A stretch of DNA of 64,000 nucleotides, from NCBI GenBank assembly GCA_965153455.1, contig OZ234496.1:8579863-8643862 (forward strand), read 5' to 3'. The notes under the pieces are model-generated. The model was not told the origin of the DNA. It did not search any database and saw only the letters and a program-made list of their open reading frames with translations. The DNA is from Sphagnum compactum (Eukaryota > Bryophyta > Sphagnopsida > Sphagnales). How positions within the stretch are numbered: the stretch's first letter is position 1; each line of letters begins with the position of its first letter. A program made the translations under genes and the position numbers. This document shows, piece after piece, positions 9,377-21,220 of the stretch.

Positions 9377-12018
9377 TTTCATAAAGTAGATGAGGTAATT
9401 CAAATGCAAGTATGTTTAAAACTACTCGCCATGGCCAATGTTGTGGGTTCAAGTGTGAAGTGTAAATTTTTCGCTTGGATTTTGTTGAATTTTTATTGTA
9501 TTTCCAATGACAAAGATTACAGAAAATTCATTATCTCTCACACCTTTGGCTTAAAAATTAACAAAATCGCCTCCTTGAAATCCTATGTATAGAGGCCATT
9601 TCAATACCAAAACCACCCCAATGTCTACAAAAAAATTTGTTTTCATTTCATTGAATTTTCAATGACAGAATCGCACAATATTCAATAACTCTTGCACCAT
9701 ACGTCCAAACATGAGGAAAGTTCTCTAATGTACACTTATGTCAGGAGGACTTTCTGATGGTATGAAGAGCACAATGGAGGGCAGGGCCGTGTGATTTGGG
9801 GGATCTGAAGATGACAAACGACCTACCTTGCTTGATAGATACATATCAAGGCATGAATCCCCTGAATTCTTCCTTGTGCCTCTAATTGGAAGACGCAAGG
9901 TATGTACAGTGCAACAACGGTGGAGTTAGGTGGGGTATTTATTTATTTATTTATTTATTGTTGGTTCAGGTCAGTAGTCCAATGGAGAAGTTATCCTCCC
10001 AAGGGACTTCCTAGAAGATGATGTCTAACATGGATACTAAAACCATTTAGCTTAGTACAGTAAACCCCCTTCAAAATTATGCCCTTGGTGCCCATTTTTT
10101 TTGTGACACTAATGAATTGTGATTTAAATGTCTATAGTCATATTTCGTATAAACCCTATATATATGCAAAAACAAATATTGCAAAAAAACCCATTTATGT
10201 TAGAATAAAGGTGTCAATTATTTCACTTTTCTACATGGGTTATCCTAAGCTCTACTATGCATTATTAGACTTGAAGAAGGTTGTGATTTGTACTTGTTCT
10301 ATTGTAATACATTAAATTTGAGGTTTTTAACTATTAGCTTGTGTATTTGTCAACTAGATTTTTTTAATTAATTTTTTTTGTTTTTTCTGGCAAGTTCACA
10401 TTCTTTTGCTTTTCTGCATTAAAAAATTGTTTTTTTTCCCCCCTTTTCAGCTGAATTCAGTGTTGTTAGTTTGCACAATTTGAACACAAAGCAACATTAA
10501 CATTACCAAAGAGAACTACAATTTAAAAATCTTAATATTTGCGCTAGATTTTCTTAATTATAGTCACATTTACAATGAAAACTTTGCAAATATTTTGTGC
10601 TACTAACAAATATGATAATGATTATAAAGAATGTTGTTTCTTACTAAAACAAATGGTTACCAAAAAAATGTGTGACAAAACAAGAATGTAACTAAAATGG
10701 GCATGATTATAAAGGCACATATATTAATCATATCAATAAACTGGCGTCCAATTTTACACCCCTTTTCATCCTCCCTTGGCCATCTCACCCCCACTTTGTA
10801 ACTATCTTTAAAGTCTTCCAAACTGGAACCCAAAACTCAAAAGTAGGATGAGCTCTCCAAAATTATGATTATGTTTTCTTTCTTTTAATATACCTAGAGA
10901 CCTTGTGCCTACCTAAGAGGTCTACCTACCTCTAAAAGACTTACCTAGGGTACCTACCCACCTACCTATGTTGGTCTTCACATAAGGTAAAAAATATTCA
11001 CTCTAGGGACCAAACTAGTTTGACCTCGAGTTGAGGAGGTTTTTTTTCTGTTTTGTCACCTATCTTTTTGTAGTTCAAAACTAACAAATTCCAATTTTGG
11101 GTCTTCCCACTAGTTTTCAGTATACTAGCCATGTAGGTTTCTTAGCTAGAACCACTTTACAAGTATTTTTTATAAAGTTATCCTCAAAACTAACACCTGC
11201 TTACAATCCTATTTCACTCATTATTTATTATTTCATGCCATATTTTTGCGTATTTTAAATTTAGCCCAATCGAGGATGAAATCTTCAAACTAAGGATGAG
11301 TAAAAACCCAATTCGAACTTTAAGGGAATTGAAGGCTATTGTAGTTAGGTGTAGATTTCACAAGTATTTAGAAGTTCTAGGGCTATTGGATTATTTTAGG
11401 TGTAAGGTTTATAATTTTGTGTTTGAAAACTTTAGTTTTAGGGTTTTGTTTTAATTAACATGAAAAATTTAAGTATTTAAAAAGTCGTTTAAACAATAAA
11501 AAACATTGGTTATATTGTTTGTTATTGGATATTCCATACTCTCAAAATATATCAAGAATATTGTTGTAAGAGTTCATCCAAAAACTTTAATATCAACTTA
11601 AATAGCCATTAATCACAATGGAAATCAAGCAACAGTTACATCTTGAAATGACTCCTTATACTTAAATTTGCACCCAACTTTCAAGACCAAATCAATCCCC
11701 ATTATGCATTTGTAAGCTCCCAAGATCAAAACAAATCCCCATTATGCATATTTGTGAACTCCCCATCACAAAATCCTAACTAACAAAAAATCATTTTTTT
11801 ATTACAGATTTGTTGTTTAAAGTTTGTGTGTAGTGTTAACACATTTGTCATGTTGTATTATGATTAAATCAATATGAATCCATGAAGATTTGTCTAGCTA
11901 TAAATAATGTGTAAATTCTTGTTATCATAATGTTATCCTAACTCATGATTTTTTTCCATCCTTTCTATGCAGTTGAAGTGTAAAATTTGTACAATGTTTG
12001 TATACCAAAGTTTTCATG
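9377..12018. other. spacer between the two duplicated copies
   Basis: A+T-rich DNA without a supported gene; the longest open frames are under 80 codons. It contains a TTTA microsatellite near 9942-9958 and clustered CCTACC words at 10905-10975. No match to either duplicated copy was noticed, so it is either the original junction sequence or a later insertion. Confidence 0.5.
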
Positions 12019-12652
12019 GTGTTTCACACATTGTTTCAATTATAATAATTATGAAATTATAAATATTATAATTATCCTCTATGATTTTGATAAAAAATAT
12101 TGGTAAACCACCTTTTAGATATCATTAAGCATGTGATTGGTCCAAAAATTGATGTGAAAGTTTGATTATTTTAGTGTGAAATTGATTATAAGTGGTAAAA
12201 ATGATGAACATCATGGCATTTAATTTTTAAAATCAAAATTTCTTTATATATTGAATTTGTTTCCATGCACCTTATTTTTAAATTCCTTATTTGATGGTGG
12301 TCAATTTTTTATTTTAACATTAATATGACATACTTTTTGAATTCACATTTTGCATTACTATATTTGCATGACAAACTTAGTCTTACCATTTTGAAAGTTC
12401 ATTATGAATACACTTGAAAGAAAAAATCCATCCATATTTTTTAATATTATTCTAACTAAAGTCTATTACAACATGGATAATTTAAATTTTGATAATGTTA
12501 ATGTTGAATATGACTTTACATTTGAAGCTCATTTACAATCTAGAAAAACTACAATTGTGACAATCCAAATTGTCCCCTTAATTGTGCTTCCATCCACTTG
12601 TGTTAAAGGGTCCTATATCCATTCATTTGCCCAATACCTTGAATAATTAAAA

Positions 12653-13972
12653 AGGACCTTATCCCTTGAAAGTAAAACCCTAAATGTAGCCCAAAAACAA
12701 ACATGTAATCTTTTGGAATTGCTTTTGACATTAAAGCCCCATAGTGTTAGGGGTTAATAATAGGTAAGGCAATCAAAGAAATCTTTTTGCCTATACTAAA
12801 CATTTACACCTTTTTTCACCGTCAACCTACTTAATATGTGGCTAGGCTAGAATGATTCATGATTCGTGAAGGGTTCACAGACAAAAAACATTTTGATAGA
12901 AAATGGATTTGGTCATATGAAGGGAGGAAAATGCTAAAGCATGAAGCACTAACCATGATCAATGAACTTGAAAAACCATATAAATAATCAAAAGCAATAT
13001 TGCAAGGTTGTATGAGGATGTGGATGGATGTATATAATATGGATAAATATATTATTACTAGGTCTAATTCCACCTCCATTATAATATAATATAGATATTA
13101 TACTATATCCATATTAAATAATATTATTGTATGAGACATGTGGATGGATGGAAAATGTTTTAGGTTCACCCATATGTGGATCATTTTCATTCGACTATTC
13201 TTTATATGCATTGGCCTTGAAAGGGCCTTGAAACTAAAGTTTGAAGGATAGCCTTTTTGTAACAAAATTAGAGCCATGTCCAATTTAAAATTAGGTCAAA
13301 TCCATCTCCATTACAAAACTAACTATTTGCATATAAAGTAAGGTCATTCTTTTATTTCTATTGAAAAGTTGTACTTATTTAATTAGAGAACCTTAAACTA
13401 TTTGAAAAGGGACAACACCTCCATGAGATCAAGTTTTATTTCTTTCTTTTAGAGACTTGGTTACCTAATTTAATTCCAAGGGCATTTCCAACAAAACCTT
13501 GAATTTTTTTAATCTTGATGCCTTAGAATTTGACCTAGAACTCAAATATGAACCTTCTTCAAATTAAAAAACTTGCTAACACTTGTTTGAACCCAATAAC
13601 ACGATGAAGTATTAAAATTTAAAACATGTCATACAAAATCTGAATTTTAAAGGATTTATGGTAAATTTGCACTCAAGCCAACTTGAATGTAATCAAGACA
13701 TAATTGTTATAGAAATTGTAACCAAAACTTTTGATGAAAAATAGGGGAATGTATTCATTTGTAGCATGGGTTGAGTCTTTTGACTACCATTTGGAAACAA
13801 ATGATTAATTTTAAATTCTCAATAACTATATGTTTCTTTGAGAAAAAAACTTTTACAAAATAGAAATATCAAGCAATTTAGGTTTCAACATGATTATCTT
13901 CTAATGCCACATCAACTAACAACATGACTTAATGATTAGCTTGTGGTTTGGCATTTTTATTATTATCAATGG
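12653..13972. other. 1.3-kb block present only in copy B
   Basis: Lies between sequences that are adjacent near 1320 in copy A (AAAAAGGA then TATGTAAAAAGG). The interior is A+T-rich and includes a run rich in TATAAT words near 13080-13130. No coding region and no terminal inverted repeats were found, so insertion in B and deletion in A are both possible. Confidence 0.6.
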
Positions 13973-14879
13973 GGAGTATGTAAAAAGGTGAATTACAGTA
14001 TTTATTTGGAAGTAAAATTTGTTCTAATGTATGAGACCTTTGATGTGAAACTATACATTTTAATGATATTATTTCATTAGAACAAATTCTATCCTTTGCA
14101 AGCAAGAAATCAATGATTACTTGCTCTAAACAACTACATAATTGATTATAGTCATAGGATATTATTTCAAATCCTATGTGGAAAAAGTTATAGTCATATA
14201 TTAATGGTGCATTTGACTAGTAGATGATAACATGGTAATACGAATGATGACATCGTTTTTTCATTGCAAATTTTCATTCACATGGCATCCATGATTGATG
14301 ACAAAGTGACATGGATGTTCAAGATATCATTTGAAAATGTGATAATAACAAAGTTATTTCAAATATGACTAAATAATAACTATGCAAATGACGTGAACAA
14401 AATGATGTGTCATTACATAGACAATGTGGTCATACAATTATTTTACAGTGATTAAAAAATGATTATCAGTAATTTAACGTGAATATAAAAAAACATAATG
14501 AACTACCACATGTAAGGAGTTGATTTTGGTTAATATTGTACATATAAGTAATATAAGAACCTTTAATACATTTTTCTTAAATATATTTGATATATGATCC
14601 ATTTGAAATATTCAATGTGAATAAATTATATGTTATAAATAAATTTTAATTGAAAAATTATGATATATTATAAATAAATTTGTATATTGGAATTCAAAAA
14701 TAAAATAGAAATGTAAAATGTGGGAAATATATAATTTGTTTGCACATTAAATTTTTATCATAAATTTTGATAATTTATATACTATATTAATAAAAGTAAA
14801 ATTATTTAATTTAGATGTGTAAAAATTTTACACACCTATATTAAATTATATGTGTACAAATGAATGAAATTTATAATTT

Positions 14880-15430
14880 CAGGAATTTAGATCTAGTGCG
14901 TTTGACAATATCTCCTTCTTTGATGGTGGTATCATTACCAAATATAACAATTCTTACATTCTCATTTTCTAAATTTAAAACCATTCCTTTCACACCGCTA
15001 GCAAATTCAACCATTTCCCCAGCTTGAATCTTGTTTAATCCATAAACACGTGCAATTCCATCTCCAACTGAGACCACTCGACCGATTTCATCTACTTGCA
15101 ATTTAATGTAGTAATTGGTAATTTTCTAATAATGTAAATAGTTCCGCTCCAGCCAATTTATTTCCAGTCAATTTGTTCATAAAGTAATCAAACCTTCTAC
15201 CAATAAATTAAATAATTCCACAATCTGAACCTTCAAATTGTGCCCAATTTCTCATTGAAGATGAGAAATTGGGACGGGAAGGGGGGAGGGGATTTGACCA
15301 AGTTTCTTAGAGCCAATAAAGCAAAGAGGGAAAAAAAGATACGAAAAATAAATAATTTTTTAGGGCGTAGCCAAAATATTTGGGGGGATTGGCACATTTT
15401 CTTTATTTGATTTTCCTTAATGAAATGAAA
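14880..15430 (-). mobile_element. nuclear insertion of mitochondrial DNA (NUMT)
   Basis: About 550 bp interrupts DNA that is continuous in copy A (about 2100-2150). It contains the 5' part of mitochondrial atpA on the minus strand (14888-15180) plus about 250 bp that would lie upstream of atpA. The latter is compositionally different from the host and includes a G-rich patch at 15270-15300. The short host interval around 2113-2143 of copy A has no counterpart in B, so a small deletion may have accompanied insertion. Confidence 0.75.
14888..15180 (-). pseudogene. atpA: mitochondrial ATP synthase subunit alpha, N-terminal fragment
   Basis: On the minus strand the ATG at 15178-15180 begins M-N-K-L-T-G-N-K-L-A-G-A-E-L, then T-L-L-E. 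After a small deletion that shifts the frame (about 15115-15125) it continues I-T-N-Y-Y, then [20 protein letters not shown] and the beta-barrel region up to V-K-R-T. Roughly the first 85 residues of the roughly 510-residue subunit are present; the ATPase core is absent. Substitutions in conserved positions (G to R, S to N) and the frameshift show it is dead. The M-N-K-L start, N-K-I-Q-A-G and D-I-V-K-R-T match what I remember of bryophyte-type atpA rather than the seed-plant form. Confidence 0.85.
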
Positions 15431-15947
15431 CTTAAACATTTATATTAAATTTATATATCATATTTAATATGGATTATATATATATATAATTTATTTATGA
15501 TCCATTTATAAATATTTTATGTAGTAATTTATATGAATTCATATGTTTAAATTGAAAGTTATTGGTAAAATCATGATATATTGGAAGCAAACTTGTATAA
15601 TATAAATTCTTAAATCAAATGAAGGTTTAAGATATGAAATATATATTTTATTAATTCATGTATTAGTCACGACGGTTTTTCAATTTACAAATCATGTGTT
15701 TGAATTTATTTTTTCCAAAGAATGGTCAATGAAATGTTATTCAATAATTTATTTATTTAAAAATGAATTAAAATTTAAAAATAAAATAAAATTATGTACA
15801 TTATTGAAGAAATTTGTGAATTAAATTTCAATTTTTTCATTTGGAAAAATTATTAATACGATATGAATGATCAAATTTGAGATTTTGTGTAACGTTTAAA
15901 TGAAATATGGTCTAAAGAAAATAAACATTAAATTATTTACACAACAA

Positions 15948-16118
15948 TTAGGATGATTTAGTAGTAAAAGAATTGAACTCCATCCCTAAATGACATCCTT
16001 GAATGTAATAAATGAATTAGGATGATTTAGTAATAAAAGAATTGAACTCCATCCTAAATGACATTCATTTAGTAGTAAAAGAATTGAACTCCATCCCTAA
16101 ATGACATCCTTGAATTTC
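15948..16118 (+). repeat. three tandem 50-70 bp units, copy B only
   Basis: Three successive units share the word AAAAGAATTGAACTCCATCC followed by a C-T-A-A-A-T-G-A-C-A-T variant, starting near 15950, 16018 and 16067. Copy A has a single unit at about 2690-2760. This is a local slippage expansion after the duplication. Confidence 0.8.
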
Positions 16119-16489
16119 ACAAATGACATTCATTGTGATCAACATTGAAATATTGATTGAAATATTCCATACTTACTTAGATTACCTAGTTTAAATGATG
16201 ACACATGTCAGCAATTGATAAGATGAAAAAATAATGAATTAAAATAATTAAAATAAAAACTATCTTATTATTTATTAAAAAAATTATAATAATAAATATT
16301 ATAAATTTAGAACATAATATTGCTCAAGTTTTGGGTCCAACTTGTAATAATAATAAAAATAAATGTTGATTAAACTATCACTAATGACTCACATATGTCC
16401 ATTATGACTGAAATATTAATTACAAACTTAGTCATATATTTGAAGATTTCTTCTCAAGTAAATAACATGAAAGGGAGGGGGGCGGGAGC

Positions 16490-16735
16490 GGGGCAGGATG
16501 AAAGTGAAGATGAAGGTTGTAAACATGTTGCCCAGCAAATTTTTTTTTTGGTGAAAGTGAAAATGATGAAAAATGAGGATGAAAGAGTTTTAAAGCATAA
16601 GAAAGTGGATGAAAAAATTGGATGAAAGTAAAGATGATGTTAAAATGAAGAAGAATGAAAGCATGTTTGGAAGCAAAAGCATATTGGATGAAGAAAAGTG
16701 GATGAAAGTGAAGATGAGAAGACCTAGAGCAAGTA
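16490..16735 (+). repeat. Lys/Met/Asp-rich degenerate tandem repeat, copy B remnant
   Basis: Matches 5400-5640 of copy A closely, including GATGAAGGTTGTAAACATGT and the following GAAGAAGAATGAAAGCATGT unit. The upstream units seen in copy A are missing here. The plus-strand frame continues openly into the G+C-richer region to 17064, but that frame is not conserved with copy A and is not called as a gene. Confidence 0.6.
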
Positions 16736-17149
16736 CTAGTTACAGAAGAAGCAAATTCATCCACCAAATTTCATCACCAAAATTGCCTCATTTTGGTTTT
16801 GTTTGTTTTCTTCGTGGTGTCGGTGTCCTTCGTTTTGCGCGGTGGGGGGATTCTTCCGCGCGCCTGTGCGACCGCGGCATCTTTCTTTCTCGTCGCCCAC
16901 TCGTCCTCGGTAAGGACCTTCCCGGAAACGCTAGACTTTGCGGTTTTCTTCTTCTTCCTCCTCTGCACACGATTTCTCTTAGACTCTTGTGGGATGTCTG
17001 GCGCCTTGATAAGACGCACGCACGCCCGATGCTGCTCAGTGTAGACAGCAAGCAAGTCTTTTGAGTTGGGAAGAAAGGTGTCTCATGGGTTTGCACAACT
17101 AGTAGCAGCTCGCTCGCTCGCTTATCTTTGGAGTTCTAGAGTTCAAAGG

Positions 17150-17479
17150 CTACTATTGACCGTGTTCCAGGACTGTCGGTACTCAACAAACCTCTTGCGT
17201 CCTCTCCACTTTTCTGAAGAAGATTTTGTTGGGTTGCTGAATTTTTTGAACAAAGGGTTTTGTGATTGAATGCTTGACCGATTGAGAGTGATCGTAAGAC
17301 TTGGTTGTTGAGTTGAGGTTTTGAGGTAAATTTGGGTATTGGGTAGTTTGGAGTTTCTGTGCTTCTGCAGTCATCGTCGTGCAAGAGACGGAACCTTGGG
17401 AGAGTGCAAGTTCGGAGACTTTGTTTGTAGGAGTTGTTTTTTGAAGGTGAGGAGGAGGCGGCGGAGGAGAACTGTGACA
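17150..17479 (+). promoter_or_regulatory. presumed 5' leader of HSPA12-like copy B
   Basis: Counterpart of 6863-7201. Indels relative to copy A fall outside multiples of three, which supports a noncoding leader. Here the ancestral upstream sequence (16740-17127) is still directly joined to the leader without a Helitron, although about 20 bp near 17128-17150 has no counterpart in A. Confidence 0.45.
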
Positions 17480-19336
17480 ATGGATCATGCGGAGTCTGCT
17501 TCCGGAGGAGGAGGAGCGAGAGTGGTGGTGGGACTGGATTTCGGCACCACGTACACTGGTTATGCTTTCGCACACAAATCGAAGCCCAAGGACATCTTCA
17601 CATTCTACGACTGGGCGAAAGCGACCAGACCCTACTGCAAAACCATCACCGGGATTTACTACAAACCAGTAGATTCTTCTGATGCAGGAGGCGAAGATCA
17701 GTACGTGTGCAAGTCCTGGGGATATCCGGCTCGCCTTGAACTTGAGAAGGACAGTGGGTTGCTGCGGAAGATACGGGATCATCGTCAGCAACAAGCTGCT
17801 GCTGTGGATGTGCCGGTTGTCGGCAAGTTTCTGACGAGATTCAAGCTGGATCTTCTTCAGGTGGGTGGCGATGATGGAACGGCGTCACCTAGTGGTACCA
17901 TCTATCCTCCGGGACTGACGGTGAATCGAGTCATCAGCGATTACTTGCGAGAGATTGGCAGGTTCATCATGGAACATCTGCAGACGCATTATGGGGAACA
18001 GCTTTCCATGGAATCAGTACAGTGGTGTGTCACGGTTCCTTCCATCTGGAGCGACAGTGCCAAGCGCAAGATGAAACAGTGTATGGCTGATGCCGGTCTT
18101 GTAGTGGGTGGTGGTGGTGGTGGTCCAAAAGGATCATCACAACGTCAATATGCCAGCCCACATCCTCTCATCATGGTTTTGGAGCCAGAGGCAGCGTCCT
18201 GTCATTGCCATCGCAATAGCGAACATCTGAACCTCCAAAAGGGTGATAAACTATTGGTTGTTGACATTGGAGGAGGAACCTCTGACATAGTTGTTCAAGA
18301 ATGGGTGGGAGATGATGATAGCTACAGGGTGAGAGAAGTGACACGCAGCACTGGTGGCTTTTGTGGGGGCACATATGTTGACAAGAACTTCATCACATTC
18401 ATGTCTGAGAAGATCGGATGTCTTCTTGAGTATTTCCAGCAGAACCCTGCCTATATGTCTGATTTGCTCAAAAGATGGGAGGAAATCAAGCGAACTTTTG
18501 GTGATCCTTTGAACATTGGCGATGACATAGAGCTTCAACTCCCGCGCAAATTGGCAAGAGCCTGGGAGGATCAGGAGCGGGAGCAAGGATTACCAGAACG
18601 TGAATCATATGATGAAATTGAGCTTTCCCATTCAGAGATGAAAGCAATCTTTGATCCGGTGGTGAATGAGAACCTTGACCTAATTGCTGCACAACTCTCG
18701 CAGACCCATGACATCAAGGTCATGTTGGTGGTAGGTGGTTTCGCAGGCTCTCCTTACCTTATGACAAGAATAAAGAACAGCTTTGCTGGTGAGGTTGAAC
18801 GGATAATTAGTCCCCCGAATCCTGGAAGTGCAGTTTGTCAGGGTGCAGTAGCACTGGCAATGAACCCTGGAGCAATCATTTCTAGAATTGCAAGAAAAAC
18901 CTATGGAGTTGAGACCTGCAGAGCTTTTGAGGAAGGAGATCCTGCTGACTACTGTACCCAGGTAGGTAACATGAAGAAGTGCGAGAACCGATTCTCCATT
19001 TATGTGCAGAAGGGAAGTCAGGTAGCAGTTGATCATTGTGTCACCAAGACACATGTGGGATTGTACCCTAGACAGAAGGTGATGCGCCTCGTACTCTACA
19101 GCTCTGATGATGTCTCCCCAAAATACACAAAGGGAGGATCAGCTGAAAAGGAAGGTGAGTTGGCGATAGACATTTCTAACGTCAGTGGAGCGACAGATGC
19201 GAAACCTGAAGTCAGCGTCTCCATGTACTTTGGTCGCAGCAGTATAGAGGTGAAAGCTGTAGCTCTTAATTTTGGAGACAAATCTAAGGTTCATGAGATG
19301 CAGCTCCCTCTCACATTTGGTGGTGTCTTGAAGTGA
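17480..19336 (+). CDS. HSPA12-like Hsp70-family ATPase, copy B
   Basis: 618 residues in one exon, same length as copy A with no internal indel. All nucleotide-binding motifs are kept: GLDFGTTY (18-25), E-P-E-A-A-S (about 235), DIGGGTSD (about 262) and V-G-G-F-A-G-S (about 418). By eye about 45 residues differ from copy A. They are concentrated after residue 470, for example E-T-C-R-A replacing G-V-G-Q-N near 480, while roughly residues 139-315 are almost unchanged. The start is the ATG at 17480 in the context ACAATGG; there is no in-frame ATG just upstream. Retained length, motifs and mostly conservative differences suggest that it is functional. Expression cannot be judged from sequence. Confidence 0.9.
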   Translation: MDHAESASGGGGARVVVGLDFGTTYTGYAFAHKSKPKDIFTFYDWAKATRPYCKTITGIYYKPVDSSDAGGEDQYVCKSWGYPARLELEKDSGLLRKIRDHRQQQAAAVDVPVVGKFLTRFKLDLLQVGGDDGTASPSGTIYPPGLTVNRVISDYLREIGRFIMEHLQTHYGEQLSMESVQWCVTVPSIWSDSAKRKMKQCMADAGLVVGGGGGGPKGSSQRQYASPHPLIMVLEPEAASCHCHRNSEHLNLQKGDKLLVVDIGGGTSDIVVQEWVGDDDSYRVREVTRSTGGFCGGTYVDKNFITFMSEKIGCLLEYFQQNPAYMSDLLKRWEEIKRTFGDPLNIGDDIELQLPRKLARAWEDQEREQGLPERESYDEIELSHSEMKAIFDPVVNENLDLIAAQLSQTHDIKVMLVVGGFAGSPYLMTRIKNSFAGEVERIISPPNPGSAVCQGAVALAMNPGAIISRIARKTYGVETCRAFEEGDPADYCTQVGNMKKCENRFSIYVQKGSQVAVDHCVTKTHVGLYPRQKVMRLVLYSSDDVSPKYTKGGSAEKEGELAIDISNVSGATDAKPEVSVSMYFGRSSIEVKAVALNFGDKSKVHEMQLPLTFGGVLK

Positions 19337-19650
19337 TTGCAAAAACCTTTTCATGTAATGTGTGTAGGCTGATTCTTCTGCAATTTGTAGACTCACAATC
19401 CAACAATGCTCATGGGATTGGAGAGTCTGTGATGAATTGCAATACCACTCGCTCTCTGACATCGTGTGTTTGTTCAGCCCTATTTTTCTTTCCCCTACCA
19501 GGAATTTTGGATTCAGGTGTAAAGGAACAAATTCTTCTGGATGGGTTTTCTCATCTGTGAACAGGACCTTGTTGGAGCAGCTTTGTGATGTATAGTCTAG
19601 TGCTGATAGCAGACACAGGGCATTCAACTGCATAATATATTTCATGCAAA

Positions 19651-21220
19651 GATCATGTTTCAGGTCTTTTCTGGCTTGAATCAAAAGTGGTGATATTTAG
19701 ATAGGAAATTTACGGCAGTTTAGAGAGGATCTTAATTAAAGAATTCAGAGTTTACTGATGATCTCTGGATCTGCATCTTTGACAGGGTTGGTGTGCAACA
19801 CTTTCTTGCTGCTCTGTTCACTGAGTTCAGAGCTGCTGTTAAAAGTTAAAACTAGCAGAATTGATCAGAAGGGTTCAATTGATCCCACATTCAGTTGTTG
19901 CCATAACCTCTCTTTCTCCATCTCCATGTAAGGATTTGTGTGTCTGCTGTTGCATGTGAATTTGGATGGGTGATGTGGGTTTTCATGGAAAACCACTTGC
20001 ACGTGGAGGCTGGGATTCTCTTCAAACTTGAGCTTTTTGCATGTGAGTGTACCAGTCACACACTACCAGAATTGAGTGCCTAAACAAAGCATTAAGCACC
20101 AATAACAAAGACCATCATCAACACTAACATCATACACATGAGCAAGCTCAAGGGATCTACCATCACCACACTAAGTGATGATAGACACCAGCAAGGTGAT
20201 CGGATTTGCACAAATGGCTCTGGAAGATGCACAAGCATAGAATTTCTAGTAGAACATGGTACTAAGCACAGCAGCTGCAACTTCGCAAGAGCACTGGTTG
20301 ATTCAAGCACACCCAAACCATAGCTGTTGGATCCACCTGATTGTTCTAGAGGTTCCCAATATGTGTAACAGGTGATGATCCACAGACAAAGAGTGGGTAG
20401 CAGCAGATCACAGATGTGTTCTACAGCAGCTTTGAGAGAGGTAGTTTGTAGGGATTGGGGTGGTTCTCTAGCAGATGAAGTAAGCCCTGCTGGTGATGAC
20501 AATTATTCTGTTGTAGCTTAGAGTGTTCAGGAGTTTGTAGCACATTTGGGACTGTAACAGTCAATTGTGCACAGAGACAGTGTTAGAGATAGTGCCAGAC
20601 AGTGGTCGAATGGGACTTGCCTATGATTACCTTTCATTGGTTGGTCAGAATGCGTTTGGCCCATATGGTGGCATCTAACTCATCCCTCACTACACACTAT
20701 CCAATATTTCATGTTTATGAATGGGGATGGGGAAATAACTTACATGCTATTTTGACTGTGGTGACCAGGCTGATGTGGGTGGAGGTGCTCTTAGTATCTG
20801 CAAGTAAAGAGCCTACTCCATGTAAAGTACTCTTCTTGGGCGTCTCTATAAATACTCGCAATAGAAATGTGTAAAACTGTATGATACTTTCATGTCACAT
20901 CACGGCAACATCAAGATACAACTTGAATACCCTGGCTTGATGCACATCTAAAGTACCAATGGAAATCCGCTAAGGTCAAGATTCCAGACCCCTAAGCCTG
21001 AGGTCATATACAACCTGATGTATGGGTGGCTTGGAGGTTCCATGTATAAACCTAATTGAGGTGGGCATCAATCTGTTCACTGTTTCTGTTCTCTCAACAT
21101 GGAACACTGGCACTAGAAGCTGTATGATAATCTAGTCACCAACTTGTTATCATCTTGCATGTTCATTGCTCACAACTCCGGTAGTACCAATAGTCAAATT
21201 AATCTCTGCCACAATCCCCT
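19651..21220. other. unassigned region right of copy B, with an orphan TATA-like site
   Basis: Somewhat richer in G+C than its surroundings. No frame resembles a known protein; a minus-strand open frame of about 136 codons (20092-20502) is low-complexity and unrecognised. CTATAAATAC at about 20846-20855 is a textbook plant TATA motif in a C-rich context, but no gene follows it. It could be the promoter of a decayed LTR element. Confidence 0.35.

Larger units (their letters stand above)
12019..19650 (+). repeat. segmental duplication, copy B
   Basis: Direct repeat of 691-9376. Copy-B-only features are the block 12653-13972, the mitochondrial insert at about 14880-15430 and a triplicated 50-70 bp unit at 15948-16118. 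It lacks the 2.2-kb block, the 55-bp tandem unit and the Helitron of copy A. The same gene-plus-flank arrangement, orientation and breakpoints argue for one duplication of at least 6 kb followed by independent indels. Confidence 0.9.

Noticed and set aside
15233-15439. Minus-strand open frame at the upstream side of the atpA fragment
   Set aside because: Probably noncoding mitochondrial DNA carried with the NUMT. A different plus-strand frame is equally open and neither is recognised.
16609-17064. 151-codon open frame upstream of HSPA12 copy B
   Set aside because: The frame crosses from a repeat into G+C-rich leader DNA, and copy A has stops and indels in the same place, so there is no constraint.
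17339-17479. Open frame upstream of the HSPA12 copy B start (47 extra codons)
   Set aside because: Not conserved in frame with copy A, and no supporting motif or start context.
20844-20856. TATA box as evidence of a gene at 20.9 kb
   Set aside because: No open frame, splice pattern or homology follows, so it is kept only as an orphan motif.
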